Shown here: positions 52,192 through 63,352 of the stretch, in pieces
How the letters are laid out: every line of letters starts with the position of its first letter
Position numbering within the stretch: the stretch's first letter is position 1
Source: Paramacrobiotus metropolitanus
Taxonomy: Eukaryota > Tardigrada > Eutardigrada > Parachela > Macrobiotidae
Assembly: GCF_019649055.1 (NCBI RefSeq)
Contig: NW_026570314.1
Span: 62,001 to 126,000, forward strand
Length of the DNA stretch: 64,000 bases
Direction of reading: 5' to 3'
The notes under the pieces: generated by a model
The model's input: only the letters and a program-made list of their open reading frames with translations
The model's database searches: none
What the model was told of the DNA's origin: nothing
Made by a program: the position numbers and the translations under genes

Positions 52192-52780
52192 TCACGGACC
52201 GCAATGGGCAATTGTTTCCGGTCGGCCATAAACTTGGCGATTCCACTCTAGAGCGTTTGGAAATCCATCCGGCTGGTCCGTTGGGTTTGTTTTTTTGGTG
52301 GCCGGGTGGTGTTTGCAGAAGGCGGATTCCGTGCTCCGCGCGGAAGTCTGCAAACTCCTGCACTGTGAACTGCTCACCGTTGCCGGTCACCAGTTCAGTG
52401 AAGAAATCTGGATACAGAAAATGTTTCTGGAGCCTCCCAGTACACCTTCGGCAGTGACGTCCTCCATTTGCACCACTTCCGGCCATTTCGACATGGCGTC
52501 GAGGATGACCTGTAGCATAATCCCGTGGAATAGACCGACGAAGCCGACGTGGAGCTGCTTCCAGGGCGTATCCGGCCCTGCCCAGTACAGTTTCAACTGT
52601 GAAAGTGGGACTTTGGACGTCCCTGTTGCCCGTTCTGAGCAGGTGAGGCATTCCATGACCAAGTGCTCGATGTTCTTGCCAATCTAGGGCCACAAGCAAA
52701 ATTCCCGCGTCTCTCCCTTCAACTTTCCGGCTGCCATGTGCGTGATTGATAGCCATTAGGTGTTGTAGTTGTGGTTGCTG
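52192..52780 (-). pseudogene. Decayed Ty3/Gypsy integrase fragment
   Basis: Two alternating minus frames carry integrase pieces: the end of a zinc domain (LVMECLTCSERATG), then PWKQLHVGFVGLFHG and DAMSKWPEVVQMEDVTAEGV, and in the other frame ELVTGNGEQFTVQEFADF, AEHGIRLLQTPPGH. The first catalytic Asp of the usual HIDFAGPF is Gly (HVGFVGLF). Not closely related to elements A or B by these motifs. No LTRs seen. Confidence 0.75.
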
Positions 52781-52788
52781 TTCATAAT

Positions 52789-53509
52789 GGCCCGCGCTCA
52801 AACTCGGACTTGGACTCGGACTTGGACTACTAAAACTTGGACTCGGACTTCAACTGGACTCTAAAACTTGGACTTCCCTTGGACTCTAAAACTCGGACTT
52901 CACTTGGACTCTAAAACTTAGACTCGGACTTCACTTGGGCTCTAAAGCTCGGACTTCACTTGGACTCTAAAACTTGGACTTCACTTGGACTCTAAAACTC
53001 GGACTTTATAACCTAGACTTGGAATTAGGTGTTTCTTATGTTTCTTATGTCTTCTTACGTTTTTTCATGCTTTCTTAGGCTTCTCAGATTTCTCAGGTTT
53101 CTCAGGTTTCTTAGGTGTTCTCAGGTTTCTTAGGTTCCTCAGACTTCTCAGTTTTCTTAGGTTTCTCAGAATACCAAAGAATACCTAGATAACCTAAGAA
53201 ATGGTAGTAACCTCAGAAACCTAAGAACAACCAACAAACCTCAGAAACCTAAGAAAACCTAAGAAAACTAAGAAACCTAAGAAACCTCAGAAACCTCAGA
53301 AAACATGAAGGAACGTAAGAAGACATGAAAAACGCCTAAATCCAAGTCCTGTCCTAAAGTCCAAGTGAAGTCAGAGTTTTAGAGCCCAAGTGAAGTCCAA
53401 GTCCAAGTTTCAGTAGTCCAAGTCCGAGTCCAAGTCCAAGTTAGGAGTAGTCCAAGTCCAAGTTTTAGTAGTCCAAGTCCGAGTCCAAGTCCGAGCTTGA
53501 GCGCGGGCC
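52789..53509. mobile_element. Complete foldback element, 9-bp target duplication
   Basis: Terminal inverted repeats GGCCCGCGCTCAA and TTGAGCGCGGGCC lead into long arms of GGACTT/AAGTCC tandem repeats. The centre (about 53030-53340) is a TTTCTTAGG array that turns into CCTAAGAAA near 53165. The perfect 9-bp duplication GTTCATAAT stands at 52780-52788 and 53510-53518. Long repeat-built arms with a 9-bp duplication are the hallmark of Drosophila FB-type elements, which are linked to the MULE superfamily. No coding capacity. Confidence 0.92.
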
Positions 53510-53518
53510 GTTCATAAT

Positions 53519-55509
53519 CAATATGCCTTCGATCTGGCAAGTAGCACTACTGTTGTCACTTGCTCAAATTGGTTCCTTCTGCATTTTGTGGCCTGTACTA
53601 GTTTTGTAGTCAATTTTGAAATTTTTAATTTTCTCGAATGCCATCGGCTTGCGGTTGTTACATAATTTATGGCAGAGCGAAATAAACGGAAAAGGTCACG
53701 GCGGTGTAAGACCGGCCGGTTTCGTAGTCTAATATGTGGTGTTTACGGAAATATGCATAAACGGCAACGAACGAGACGGCAATTGCGAGTCAAGAATTGT
53801 TATTCAAGGAAATTAGGCTGCACGGCTGTGACTGTCGCAGAAAAGCGCAAAAACATCGGTATAAAAGAGCAACCAGTGGAACGGTATATCAGATAACGGC
53901 ATGTACGGGCATATCGCCCTTAACAATCAGAAAGCGCATTTCATGAGAATCGGCACATACTAAGTGATTCAGGCATTGGGCAAGGGAAAAGTAGCGAGCC
54001 GAGCATCAGGACAAAGTACATGTAACACTTCTCTCCATGAAAAAGGACTGTCCGCAGTCCATAACTAATATAAGAAAAGCAGAAAAGCCAGTCAACCAGC
54101 AGTACGATAAAGCAGCTGTTTTTGCATTTTAAAATTTTCGAAACACATTCATGAAATAGCAAATAATAATATGCAAGTAATAGTTATACTTTATACGGTT
54201 AGAAGAAATACAGGTAATATAGCGGAATAATCTGAATTTTATTTTTGGAACGCTTTTAGGGAAAACCGGATTGAACCGAATTTTCATTTTATAAATGTTT
54301 TGGATTTTAAATTCTCTGACTCATTTTATAATGAGTGCGGTTCAGTCGATGATATCTTTCGGTCGCTCTTGAACTTGAACTTTGATCAGCGGTTAACCGT
54401 ACACCAAAACCACAACACCACACCGTATTCACGCAAATAAACAGACATTTCATTTCCTGAGGCAAAATCGACACAGTACAATTTATAAATATTAAGTCGC
54501 TGGTTTCAAACATTATTCATTCGCTTGTCTAAACACACGCCTCTTTTTTCCTTTTTTTTTAATGCAGCTTTAGTGCATTCAGTCTACGATGCTAAACTCG
54601 TGTCTGGCTGGTAAAAATTTTTTTTCGTCTGCTGCAGTCGAGTCGCGCGTGTGCGATCTCGTACGAAATTCTGTTCTGTTTTTTTTTTCAGCAATTTTCA
54701 ATGCTGTTGCTGACGGGTTTTGGTCAGAGGCATTACAGCAAAAAAAATTTTTTTGCTGTTGCGGACAAGTTTTCTGCAGAGATTTCACAGCAGATGGTAT
54801 TGCTGTTTCAGACAGGTTTTTGTACATCGATTCTAGACTGCGTTAGTTGAGGTAATTTCGAAGCATGTGAGCGATTCTTCATTCGCGTAGACACTGTGCA
54901 AACAAACTGCTGCACCAGCTTATCCGTTAACTATTATTTTTTTTAAAATTTCAATATCTAATTTTGCCCCAGAAAATTTCGATCTCAGTCTATTCACACA
55001 AACACCATACGATACCCATGATTATAATGCAGGTCGTTTAATCTGACCACGCAGTGTTCGTTGGGAAGCGGTAATGACTGATAAAAATCGGCGACCTAAA
55101 GCTTCAGGTAGCGAACCGAATATAACTGGGTTCGCTGGAGCGAACCTTAAAATTACTGGGTTCCCTGGGATAGAAACGGGTTTATCTCCAAGAACTTTTT
55201 TTTTGAAATTCAAACGAAAATTTGACAATTCTCGAAGGAAATTTCCTGACCAATATTTTTGATAAATTTTCCACAAAAAATAAAGCGATGCTTTTTACTG
55301 AAAAATTTAAGTAAAACCTGACCATGTTAAATTTGACGAAATACAAGCGAGAACCTGACTTGATTTGAATTGTCTTAGCAAAATATAAAAACAAAAATCG
55401 CATAAAATACAATATTTTCGAAATTTTGCAATAGAAATTTTTTAAGAAATTTTAATTAATTTGCTGGCTGACTTTACATGAGCGGGAAAATAAGGCTAAT
55501 GCTAAGCGG
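53519..55509. other. No gene recognised
   Basis: About 2 kb with short basic ORFs only. Around 54545-54830 are long T and A runs and repeated GCTGTTG/CAGCAA blocks. Near 55110-55175 are two related stretches ACTGGGTTCGCTGG and ACTGGGTTCCCTGG. A 3' LTR of element B would be expected here but cannot be shown without its partner. Confidence 0.4.
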
Positions 55510-57732
55510 TTATACGCTGCTCACGGTCGGTGGAGTTCCGTACCGAACCGGTGCCAACTTCCGGCGCTGTTCCATCAACGCATTCCCAAAGGTCACCGTC
55601 GGTTCCATCCGTGTTCCGACCGTGTGCTCCGGGGAGGGAGTCCTGGCGCCGATTGTTGATCCATCCGAGTCCTCAGCGGTCGTAAGCGCATTGGCGTAGA
55701 CGGGATCCTGTCGGACGGTGTCCGAAGGACGGTAACGCGGCGTCATGGGAATATCCACCGTCCGTGTGGGTACGTCCCGGGACGGGTTCCGATTGGGGTT
55801 TCCGTAGCGGTCGCAGTGACCGCAATCGTTCCCTACCGTCGAGGCTGAAAATCATACTGCCGGCGCGAACGCGAGCGGCAACAATCTAGAAGACAGCTGA
55901 GAAACGCGATTACCGTTCGGTAATACCGAACGCAAAATACCACAGCAATGAAAACGGTTATCGAAGTAAGCGAAATATTTAAGAGACTATGCCATGTCAT
56001 GGACTTCATTGTACTTTGAACATATTTTGGAGTAATTATGGTACTCAAATTTGAAATACCGGTCTCAACATCAGGCCGGATAACTCGGCTGTTAAGTCGA
56101 GAAACCGAAAAGGATCCATTGACAAGGAGTCACCGAGAGTGTCTTCCAAGTTATCCGTCAGAATTTGGCAGTATAATGCCAATGTGCAAGCGTTTTATGG
56201 AACGTAGGGTTTACAGGAGTCCAGGCACCGTCTTGGTAGCGGTAGAGAGTTCCGTGTATAATTACCACGGAGTGCCGATGGAGGCAAACTGAGTGCCTTT
56301 TGAGGTTTCGCCGTCGAGGGCGATCGTGTATCCGCGATCGTCGTTTTCGGCCGCGATGTACGGATCTGGTCCGCATGTAGAGTACTTGACTCCGATGGTA
56401 ACATTGACTTCCGTGCACTGGTAGATAGTCGCCGAATCTCCAAGAACTACGGCAGCCTGACATTTGGGAAAACCTAGTTTGCCTCCGACGACCACAGGGA
56501 AAACTGGCTAAGTAGAATCAGACTTTCCATTTCCGTTCTGTCGGCCTGGCATTGCAACTTGTGCAGGTGATTGAGGATTTTCATTTCTTGAAACGCGAAG
56601 AAATCCTCAACGTACTGAAGGTGGGACGATAGTAAGGTGGTAATTTCTGCCGAAAGATTTGCATTCAACCGACTTTGGATGCCAACAGGGGGACGAGCCG
56701 GAGGGCGGATTCTCTCAGTGACGTTAGGACGATACCAAGCGTGGTAAAATTTTATGCGAAGTGTCGGATGGGAGCGGACATAATGAACAGATGCGCCTTC
56801 ATCGCATGTTCGTTCCATTTTTTCTTCAACCGTAAAGCTGAGTTGATGTAAATGGTCCCGAATGTGGATCTCTCCTGATTTTAATTGGAACAACTGCCCC
56901 TCGCTGTCAAGAACCGTGTTAGCACGACACTTCGTATGGTTTTGTCGGTAGTCCACACGTAAGTTACGTGTGGATGGACACTGGACTCGGAGAGAATAGA
57001 CGAAGAAATTTCGCCAGTGGCGGACAGTACTGGACAGTCGTCACACGTGGTTTCGAGGTCACGTTCTCTAAGAGACAGGTAATGACGTCGGCCCGGCGGT
57101 ATTGGTTCCACCGGCGGTCAACCACAGGTATTGCGTCGTATACCCAAGTACGTCCACTTTTGGTCATGGCGTTTCCACTGCATGTCTTTGTTCTGACCAT
57201 GTCACGGCACTGATCAGCGGTTACCGGGAGTGCGACCTCAAAATTCTGGCTGTTATAGCCGCCGAAGAAAAAACCTTCTTGTATCGTGGTTTTCATAACC
57301 ATCCGACAAGCGGAGCCGGAGAAAACTCGAGTAATGTTCTTATAGTCGAGAAGATAGTACTTCACGTCATGAGTTTCTCTGATGGGGCCGTCTAACTGCT
57401 CGCACCGGATTCGCGCAGAAAGGTCAGCGATTCTCACGTATTTACTCCGTGAGCAGTCGCATAGCGTAGTGTTCAGTCCGGAAGTACCCGACAAGGTACA
57501 GAGTAAAAGAAAGACGGAAAGTGTCACAAAGCTGGGTAGACCAGCGCGCATGCGTTTTGCAGGAACTGGAGGCGGCGGTGCCTCGTTTTCTGGTCCTGAG
57601 TCATCGCTCGTAAGACCTTCCCGATTTCCTGGTTTAGCCGGAGCGTATGCGGGGTTGTGAACCGTAAGTCCCTTTCTCGATGGTTCTTCGTCCAAATTCA
57701 CAGTTACGGTAGATTCCGCGTCGGAATCAGAA
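55510..57732 (-). pseudogene. Element B envelope-like glycoprotein gene, broken into several frames
   Basis: The first frame (57701-56964) has a proline-rich head, an internal ATG at residue 51 and then a hydrophobic signal-like segment. A cysteine-rich ectodomain with NTT and NIT glycosylation sequons follows. Later frames (56956-56474, 56495-56262) continue the ectodomain. A frame at 56048-55833 has a strong hydrophobic segment with a juxtaposed cysteine/arginine patch, as expected of a membrane anchor and tail, and 55758-55510 could be a cytoplasmic tail. At least three frame changes interrupt it. The viral source of the glycoprotein cannot be told from motifs. The upstream frame opens after a CTGACAG, a possible 3' splice site. 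Confidence 0.6.
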
Positions 57733-59413
57733 TATGCTTCAGAGGAGGTGGACTGTCAGAGTCCTTCCTCGCAGTAGAAGCGTTTTCCGTCATCGGAAAC
57801 AAATGTGCGCAATGAGGACATATGTCGCTGACAGCGCATTCTGCGTGATATTTGTGGCCGCGAATACACTCCATCATCGGCGGAGTGCATTCTACCAATA
57901 CCACTTCCGTACCGCAAACGCACATTCGGTGGCGGTAGACGGCTATGAGACATTGGGTACAAAGGAAGACGGGACGACCTTTCTGGTACAGGACGCGGGC
58001 ATCTGTTGGTTTATTACACCTTCCGTTATTTTTCCGCGTTTCACAAAGACGAATGTTAAAAACGTCTGTCGTTCTAGATGAAATAACCATTGCGTCTTCT
58101 CGATCCCTGTTAAGGAGTACGAAGTCCTGACCGATCGCCCGGAGGGCATTGTTCGTAAAGCATTTGCAGTCAAAACTGATATCCGTATCATGGTACGCGA
58201 CATGACAGGTGTGCTCCCTGGACGAAGTCGGAAAAATGCCAACATTAGGAGAGCTATGGATTGGTAAAAACGGCATCAATGCTTTAAAAGCTATTGCCCT
58301 GGATTCATCATTGTGGGGGATCAATGTTAGAAACTGATATATCAGCGGATGGTAGTGAAAATTTCGGCGATAGGTTTCGTAAGTGTCGGCAACTTCACCA
58401 AGGTTTTGCCGTAAAAGCCATGCCCAGAGCCGTTTTGTCAGTGGCGCAGAATCAGGATGCGTTGTTTTGGCATAGCGGAGTACTACACAGACCTGATCAG
58501 TTGGGTCTGCGTAAGAATTTTCCTCAACGATAAAAAACGAATGCGCAAAATCGTGAGCTATTCTGTTATTGAAATCCCGTTGCGCGTGCTCATAAGAGAT
58601 TTGACCGGGAGGATACCCAAGATGTCGGTGGTAAATTCTGGTCCTACTACAACGATCACAATGGTTGGGTTCTCGTGTACGGTGCCCTGCCTGACAACTT
58701 TTAACGGTCAAATCGTTAGGATGCTGAAAGTAGCCGTCGGTAAACAACTCGTGGTTGGTGGCTTTATAAAAGCATTCCAGACAGAAGAAATCTGGGACAA
58801 GCTTATTATATAAATAAAGACCGTAACGTTGAGCCCGATTGCTACACCTCACGATCGGTGCATTGAGCTTGGAGTAATTAATGGTCTGGGCATCGCAGCG
58901 GCCCGGATCAGTGTTACACTGAAAGGTCAACGAAGGTGTCGTCATATCAAGTTGTGTCGTTGCGCATCTGCATGCGAAAGGTGCAGGAAAACCGCGTGTT
59001 AATCCGTTATTTCCTACAGCTAGTTTAGCCAAGTACAGCGAGGGAAAGAACGGTTTGAGCGGTATATTTGTGTTAATTTTGGAAAGGGCACTTATGCAAC
59101 TTGTAAATTCCGCGAGACGAAGATCGTCAAGAAAAGTACTGTTTACAGTTGTTATACGCTCGATTTCATTGGGATCCAGAAATGGTTTAAGATAACTTTT
59201 TAGCACCTCTAATCGGGCGAACGAAACCGTACGTGCACTGGGCACTTCCGAAATTACAGTTGTCAAAACTGTTTGACGATTGGCAAGAGGGTGAAGCTCA
59301 TTAGCAACACTCACGTGACAGAAATGGTCAAGTACGTACCGGTTGCCCAAAGCCGATGGGTTCAGACCGGTGTACCTGTAAACTGGTGCCTGACGGCCGT
59401 TGGGATCAACGCC
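57704..59413 (-). CDS. Element B accessory ORF with RING-like C-terminus
   Basis: Opens at 59413, right behind a 3' splice site, and runs about 569 codons without a break. There is no ATG for over 100 codons, so the start is probably supplied by splicing. Cysteine pairs recur through the middle (CRCATTQ, FFCLECF, CQAGHRTREPNHCDRC). The C-terminal 85 residues carry CTQC, CVCG, CIRGHKYHAEC and CPHC, a spacing close to RING-type zinc fingers. The end is a short proline-rich tail. It ends 3 bp before the envelope-like frame starts. RING domains often act as ubiquitin ligases; that role here is only inferred. It is the best preserved gene of the element, which otherwise has many frameshifts. Confidence 0.7.
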   Translation of the reverse strand, partial: GVDPNGRQAPVYRYTGLNPSALGNRYVLDHFCHVSVANELHPLANRQTVLTTVISEVPSARTVSFARLEVLKSYLKPFLDPNEIERITTVNSTFLDDLRLAEFTSCISALSKINTNIPLKPFFPSLYLAKLAVGNNGLTRGFPAPFACRCATTQLDMTTPSLTFQCNTDPGRCDAQTINYSKLNAPIVRCSNRAQRYGLYLYNKLVPDFFCLECFYKATNHELFTDGYFQHPNDLTVKSCQAGHRTREPNHCDRCSRTRIYHRHLGYPPGQISYEHAQRDFNNRIAHDFAHSFFIVEENSYADPTDQVCVVLRYAKTTHPDSAPLTKRLWAWLLRQNLGEVADTYETYRRNFHYHPLIYQFLTLIPHNDESRAIAFKALMPFLPIHSSPNVGIFPTSSREHTCHVAYHDTDISFDCKCFTNNALRAIGQDFVLLNRDREDAMVISSRTTDVFNIRLCETRKNNGRCNKPTDARVLYQKGRPVFLCTQCLIAVYRHRMCVCGTEVVLVECTPPMMECIRGHKYHAECAVSDICPHCAHLFPMTENASTARKDSDSPPPLKHILIPTRNLP

Positions 59414-59445
59414 CTACAACAAAAGAGAGAGAAAGAATTAATTTT
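59414..59445 (-). promoter_or_regulatory. 3' splice site before the accessory ORF
   Basis: On the minus strand a pyrimidine tract TTCTTTCTCTCTCTTTTG is followed by TTGTAG and then GGCGTTGATCCC, the first codons of the accessory ORF. The TAG of the site is itself an in-frame stop, so the ORF can only be joined from upstream by splicing here. Errantivirus env genes are known to be expressed from spliced RNA. Confidence 0.65.
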
Positions 59446-59570
59446 AGATAAATTAAAATACCAAAACTGTCATATGAAAATAAACTACTTGTTTCTTTTT
59501 ATTTTTTAAATTTTATTATCTTTTTATTTAATTTTAACCGATGATACATGAAAGAATAAAATATGAATGC

Positions 59571-60979
59571 TTATTTTTCTCTCTTTTGTTTTAGGCGGTC
59601 CGAACGTCGAACCGTCTCCGTTCCGTTAGTTCCGGTTATCGGAACATCAGGCGGGAGTGTGGACTTTGGATCGTTTGTTTCTCGACCCTGTTCGAGATCA
59701 ACGTTATCCAAGTCTCTTTTCCCCTTTTTAAGTGGTTCGGCCAGAACGGACTCAACGTACGGTGTGTCCAAGCGCTCGCTAGAGTGGCGCAAACGCTGTA
59801 CATGGACAACCTGAGTCTTCGGCCGACCACGAAGAGATTCAATTTCGTAATTAACTTCGGACACTTGAGACGATCCTCCAAGGCCCGTGCCAACAATTAG
59901 AAATTTTGGAGATAGGTTATTTTCAGGAGAAACAATTTCTTTTGGCGGTCCTTTTAAAAGGACCAGATCGCCAGGTGCAAAGGCGTGTTCACGACGGGTA
60001 ACATTAAAGCGCGGAGCCGTCTTATCTTGCGCGTGATTCGCCATGAGGCCGGCAACCTCGCGTAAGCTACTTAGGTACGTCTGAATTTGACTTTGGAAGC
60101 GTTTCATCAGGCTCTTCGAAACCAAGGTTTTCGCCAGGATTGATAATATTATCGATTGGATGAGTCGGGTTATACCCGTGCAACAATTCAAATGGAGAGA
60201 CCTTAACCGTGTCGTTCACCATTGTATTCAAGGCAAAAGTTATCGGTATCACAAGGTCATCCCAGTTTCTATGTGTCGGAGACACGTAGTGCGCAATCGC
60301 TTTAACGAGAACACCATTTATCCTTTCGGTAAGGCCATCGGCCTTAGGGTTGTATGCCGTAGTCGTACGATGAGTAATGCGCGCTAGGCGCAACAAATGT
60401 TGCAAGAGACTTCCGGTGAAATGAGTCCCGAGATCCGTAAGGATCGACCTTGAAGCACCATGTCTGGAAATAACTTGCTCGTACAAAAAATGTGCCGCGT
60501 TGGCGGCAGTTACGCTTTCACGGGTCGCGCTTCGATCCACTTTGTCAAGTGATCGACGGCAACAATTATGTACCGGTTCCTTTACTGCTCGGTGGGAATG
60601 GACCAACGTAGTCCATACCCACACATTCGAAAAATTGACCGATTTTGATACGTTGCAGAAAACCATATGGTGGTTTTAGCGGTGGTTTCAGTACCTGACA
60701 GGAATGGCACGAAGAAATGTATTCCGCAACATCGTGGGCCATGTTCGGCCAGTAATATTTGAGATACAGAGCTTCGAAGCACCGGGTGATCCCAGGATGA
60801 CCAAGATCATCGTGATACGCCCTTAAGAGAGTGACCTTTAGTGAACTAGGCACCACAATGAGATATACCGGATCGTTGCCGCGAAATACGATTTTATACA
60901 AAATTTTCTCCTTTACGACGTAGTGCTGAATTCGCGTTCGAAATTTCGCGGTGTCGGTGGCACCGTTCAGGATTCCCAA
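59571..60979 (-). pseudogene. Element B integrase, frameshifted
   Basis: The zinc domain is in the first frame (AYHDDLGHPGITRC and CHSCQ, HHCC order) together with GMDYVGPFP, which has the first catalytic aspartate. The second frame (60666-60067) holds ILTDLGTHFTG with the second aspartate, LTERINGVL with the glutamate, and LLHGYNPTHPID. The third frame (60191-59571) has the C-terminal domain (FAPGDLVLLKGPP, VVHVQRLRH) and a final RRSDRLKQKR. The frame changes near 60600 and 60140 inactivate it. Confidence 0.8.
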
Positions 60980-61495
60980 AATCTTTTACAGAATTCGTCA
61001 GTTCCTGTAGAGCAGGGATGTCGACCGTTGAATCTGGTACGACTAGGGCGCAAATCTGCGGTAACGGTGGTGGTAAAGGTGATCGTGAGAGAAAGTCGGC
61101 TACGTTATTGGCACTTCCTTTTCGGTACTGGATCCTTATGTTGTATGGGCGCAAAGCCAGGATCCAACGAGCGAGACGACCACTCGGGGTCGGCGTTTTA
61201 AACAAAGGAATTAAGGAGTTATGGTCCGTCACTACGGTGAACGGTTTCGGACCTCCGAGGTAAAATGGAATTTGTCAGTAACCGACCAGAAAATAGCGAG
61301 GAGCTCCTGCTCGGACGTATGATAGTTCTTCTCTGCATCGGTTAACGAACGACTTGCGTAGGCAACAACTTTGAAACCATCAGCTTCGCGCTGTGTCAGA
61401 ACGGCGCCCAGTCCATCGAGACTGGCATCCGTTTCAGGACGTGCTCCTTTTCATTGTCAAAGTGGGTGAGGATTGGTTTTGTAATTAATGAGTTT
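60894..61495 (-). pseudogene. Element B RNase H, frameshifted
   Basis: In one frame, 61495-61255, are [28 protein letters not shown] and [11 protein letters not shown] second frame from 61232 adds VVTDHNSL and VADFLSRSPLP. Together these give the D-E-D residues of RNase H and the tail LSR motif before integrase. At least one frame change separates the two pieces. Confidence 0.75.
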
Positions 61496-62608
61496 TTATA
61501 TCGTCAAAAGCGAGCTGCGACGCAGCAGACCAATGAAACGTTGTGTTTTTCTTGTTAACTCGAGAAGCGGGGCGGCAATGCGCGAAAAATTTTTGATGAA
61601 TCGCCGATAATGGCTAGCAGCGCCCAAGAATCCCTTAACGTCCCGGATACATGCAGGTACCGGACGAGCTAGAGATAGCCTGAACGTTTTCCGGATCTGG
61701 GGCAATGCCTGGGAATTTACCATATGACCTAAGAACTTTAGTTCCTTCTTCCCAAAGAAGCATTTGCCTGGTTTGATTTTCAGTCCGGCTTCTCGAAGCC
61801 GTTGCAAAACGATTTGAAGGTTTACTAAAAGATTTTGCCACGAGTCCGCATAAATTTCAACATCATCAAGATACAGTATTAAAATCTTTCCTTTGAGATC
61901 GCCCAGGACGCGATCCATCATGCGACTGAAAGTCGCAGGAGCCGTACGCAATCCAAAGGGCATTACTTCAAATTGGAAAACGCCGTCCGGCGTTCGGAAA
62001 CAAGTAAGACTCTTGGATGAGTCATCCATCCTGATTTGCCAGTAGCCACTAGCCAAATCAAGGCTAGTAAAGTAACACGAATTTTTAAGACTGTCCAAAC
62101 AGTCGTCGATTCTGGGTAATGGGTAGGGATCAAAAATAGTGTCCTCATTCAAAAGCTTGTATGAAACACAAAATCTTAAAGACTCATCTCTTTTTCGTGC
62201 CAGTACCACATTGGCACATCGTTCTGAAATTTCGCATGGGCTGATCACGCCCTTTCGCAACATATCTTGGATCTGTCGAGTGATCTCGACTTTTTGCCAT
62301 TCCGCGAAACGCCGAAGCGGTTCCACGACTGGATTCGCTTCCGGTTTCAGAAAAATTCTGTGTGTCAACACGTTACAGGTACCGAGGCCCTGATCGTCGG
62401 TCGGAAAGACCTCAGTAAAATCCATGAGCAAACGTACTAGTTCGTTCCGTTGTTCGACCGAAAGGTCACCATAATTTAATTTTTGAAAATTAATGTCTGA
62501 AACTTTTGCCGCAATTGTGGTAGGACCAAAAAGGTCATCAATGTCATCTGTGATTTCCGAATTATTCTTCATAAAACGCTTGAGGTTTTCCGGCAGTAAC
62601 TCTTCCAA
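61496..62608 (-). CDS. pol: Element B reverse transcriptase segment
   Basis: 370 open codons with the full RT motif set: HRIFLKPEANPVVEPLRR, GVISPCEISERCANVV, LASGYWQIRM, MPFGLRTAPATFSRMMD, the catalytic YLDDV and FLGHMVNSQ. The palm and thumb region ends with FLGAASHYRRFIKNFSRIA. The frame is lost after about residue 360. The segment keeps its catalytic aspartates, so decay of this copy is not old. Confidence 0.85.
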   Translation of the reverse strand: MEELLPENLKRFMKNNSEITDDIDDLFGPTTIAAKVSDINFQKLNYGDLSVEQRNELVRLLMDFTEVFPTDDQGLGTCNVLTHRIFLKPEANPVVEPLRRFAEWQKVEITRQIQDMLRKGVISPCEISERCANVVLARKRDESLRFCVSYKLLNEDTIFDPYPLPRIDDCLDSLKNSCYFTSLDLASGYWQIRMDDSSKSLTCFRTPDGVFQFEVMPFGLRTAPATFSRMMDRVLGDLKGKILILYLDDVEIYADSWQNLLVNLQIVLQRLREAGLKIKPGKCFFGKKELKFLGHMVNSQALPQIRKTFRLSLARPVPACIRDVKGFLGAASHYRRFIKNFSRIAAPLLELTRKTQRFIGLLRRSSLLTI

Positions 62609-63352
62609 CGCGACTGCACTATTCTGAATCTCTTGGTCCGGAACCTCGAGGGTTCGCGTTTCTGTAACAGCTCTAATGGCATCTCTGATCCCAAAATTCT
62701 CTGTAACGGGTTCCTGATGTTTAGGGATTGTTTTACCTTCGACCTCAAAGTTAGTTAGTTCCTGATTCCCTGCGACCTCAATGGCAGGTTCCTGGAGTCT
62801 CCGGACTCGAAACCTCCGGGACCTCTAACTTGAATTCTTTCTGAATGCCAGTGACCTCGGTGACCGGTTCTTGGGTCTCCGGGATCGAAATCCCAGGACC
62901 TCAACCTGACCTTTCAAACTTCTTTTGTTCTCGTTGCGCTTCAGCAACCCAAAATTGAAAAACTTTTCACGATCGGCTAATGCCCTTATCATACTATCTT
63001 GTCTCCTTTCCTTCCCATCTTGGGAGGAACCTGCGTCCAACAACTGTAACCCCTCGGGGCCTGCGGGTTCTGTACCATCAAGTGTCCTCGCCGTTTCCGG
63101 AAACTGTTCCGCCAGCAGAACAGCTTGGGAAACTAAGTTCGTAGATGCGGCCAAACCTGGGCTCGCCTTCTTTCTGAGCTCGCCCGGAAATACGGGTTTC
63201 TCAGACGGATTCTCCGTTAGTATTTCTACGGCAACTCGTTTGCCTGTCTTCGGACCATCTCGTGGGTCGGATGGACCGTGTAGAAGGTAAATGGGATTAT
63301 TAAAAAACCGGCTTCCCATTCCCTTCATCCTGACCATTATCCGGGTTTGCAA
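62609..63352 (-). pseudogene. Element B protease-RT linker, with a local duplication
   Basis: Low-complexity charged and proline-rich coding remains between protease and RT. Around 62690-62910 two near copies of a 60-70-bp unit appear, each with GACCTC, GG(T/C)TCCTGG or GGTTCTTGG, and CCGGGACCTC-like blocks. The open frame at 63352-62825 overlaps the protease end by 50 bp in another frame. Confidence 0.45.

Noticed and set aside
52112-52801. 229-codon minus ORF as a single gene
   Set aside because: Only parts of it are in the integrase frame; the rest is a wrong-frame reading of the same decayed Gypsy fragment.
55074-55276. Short ORFs on both strands around 55.1 kb
   Set aside because: Opposite-strand mirror ORFs in low-complexity DNA with two related repeats; no family.
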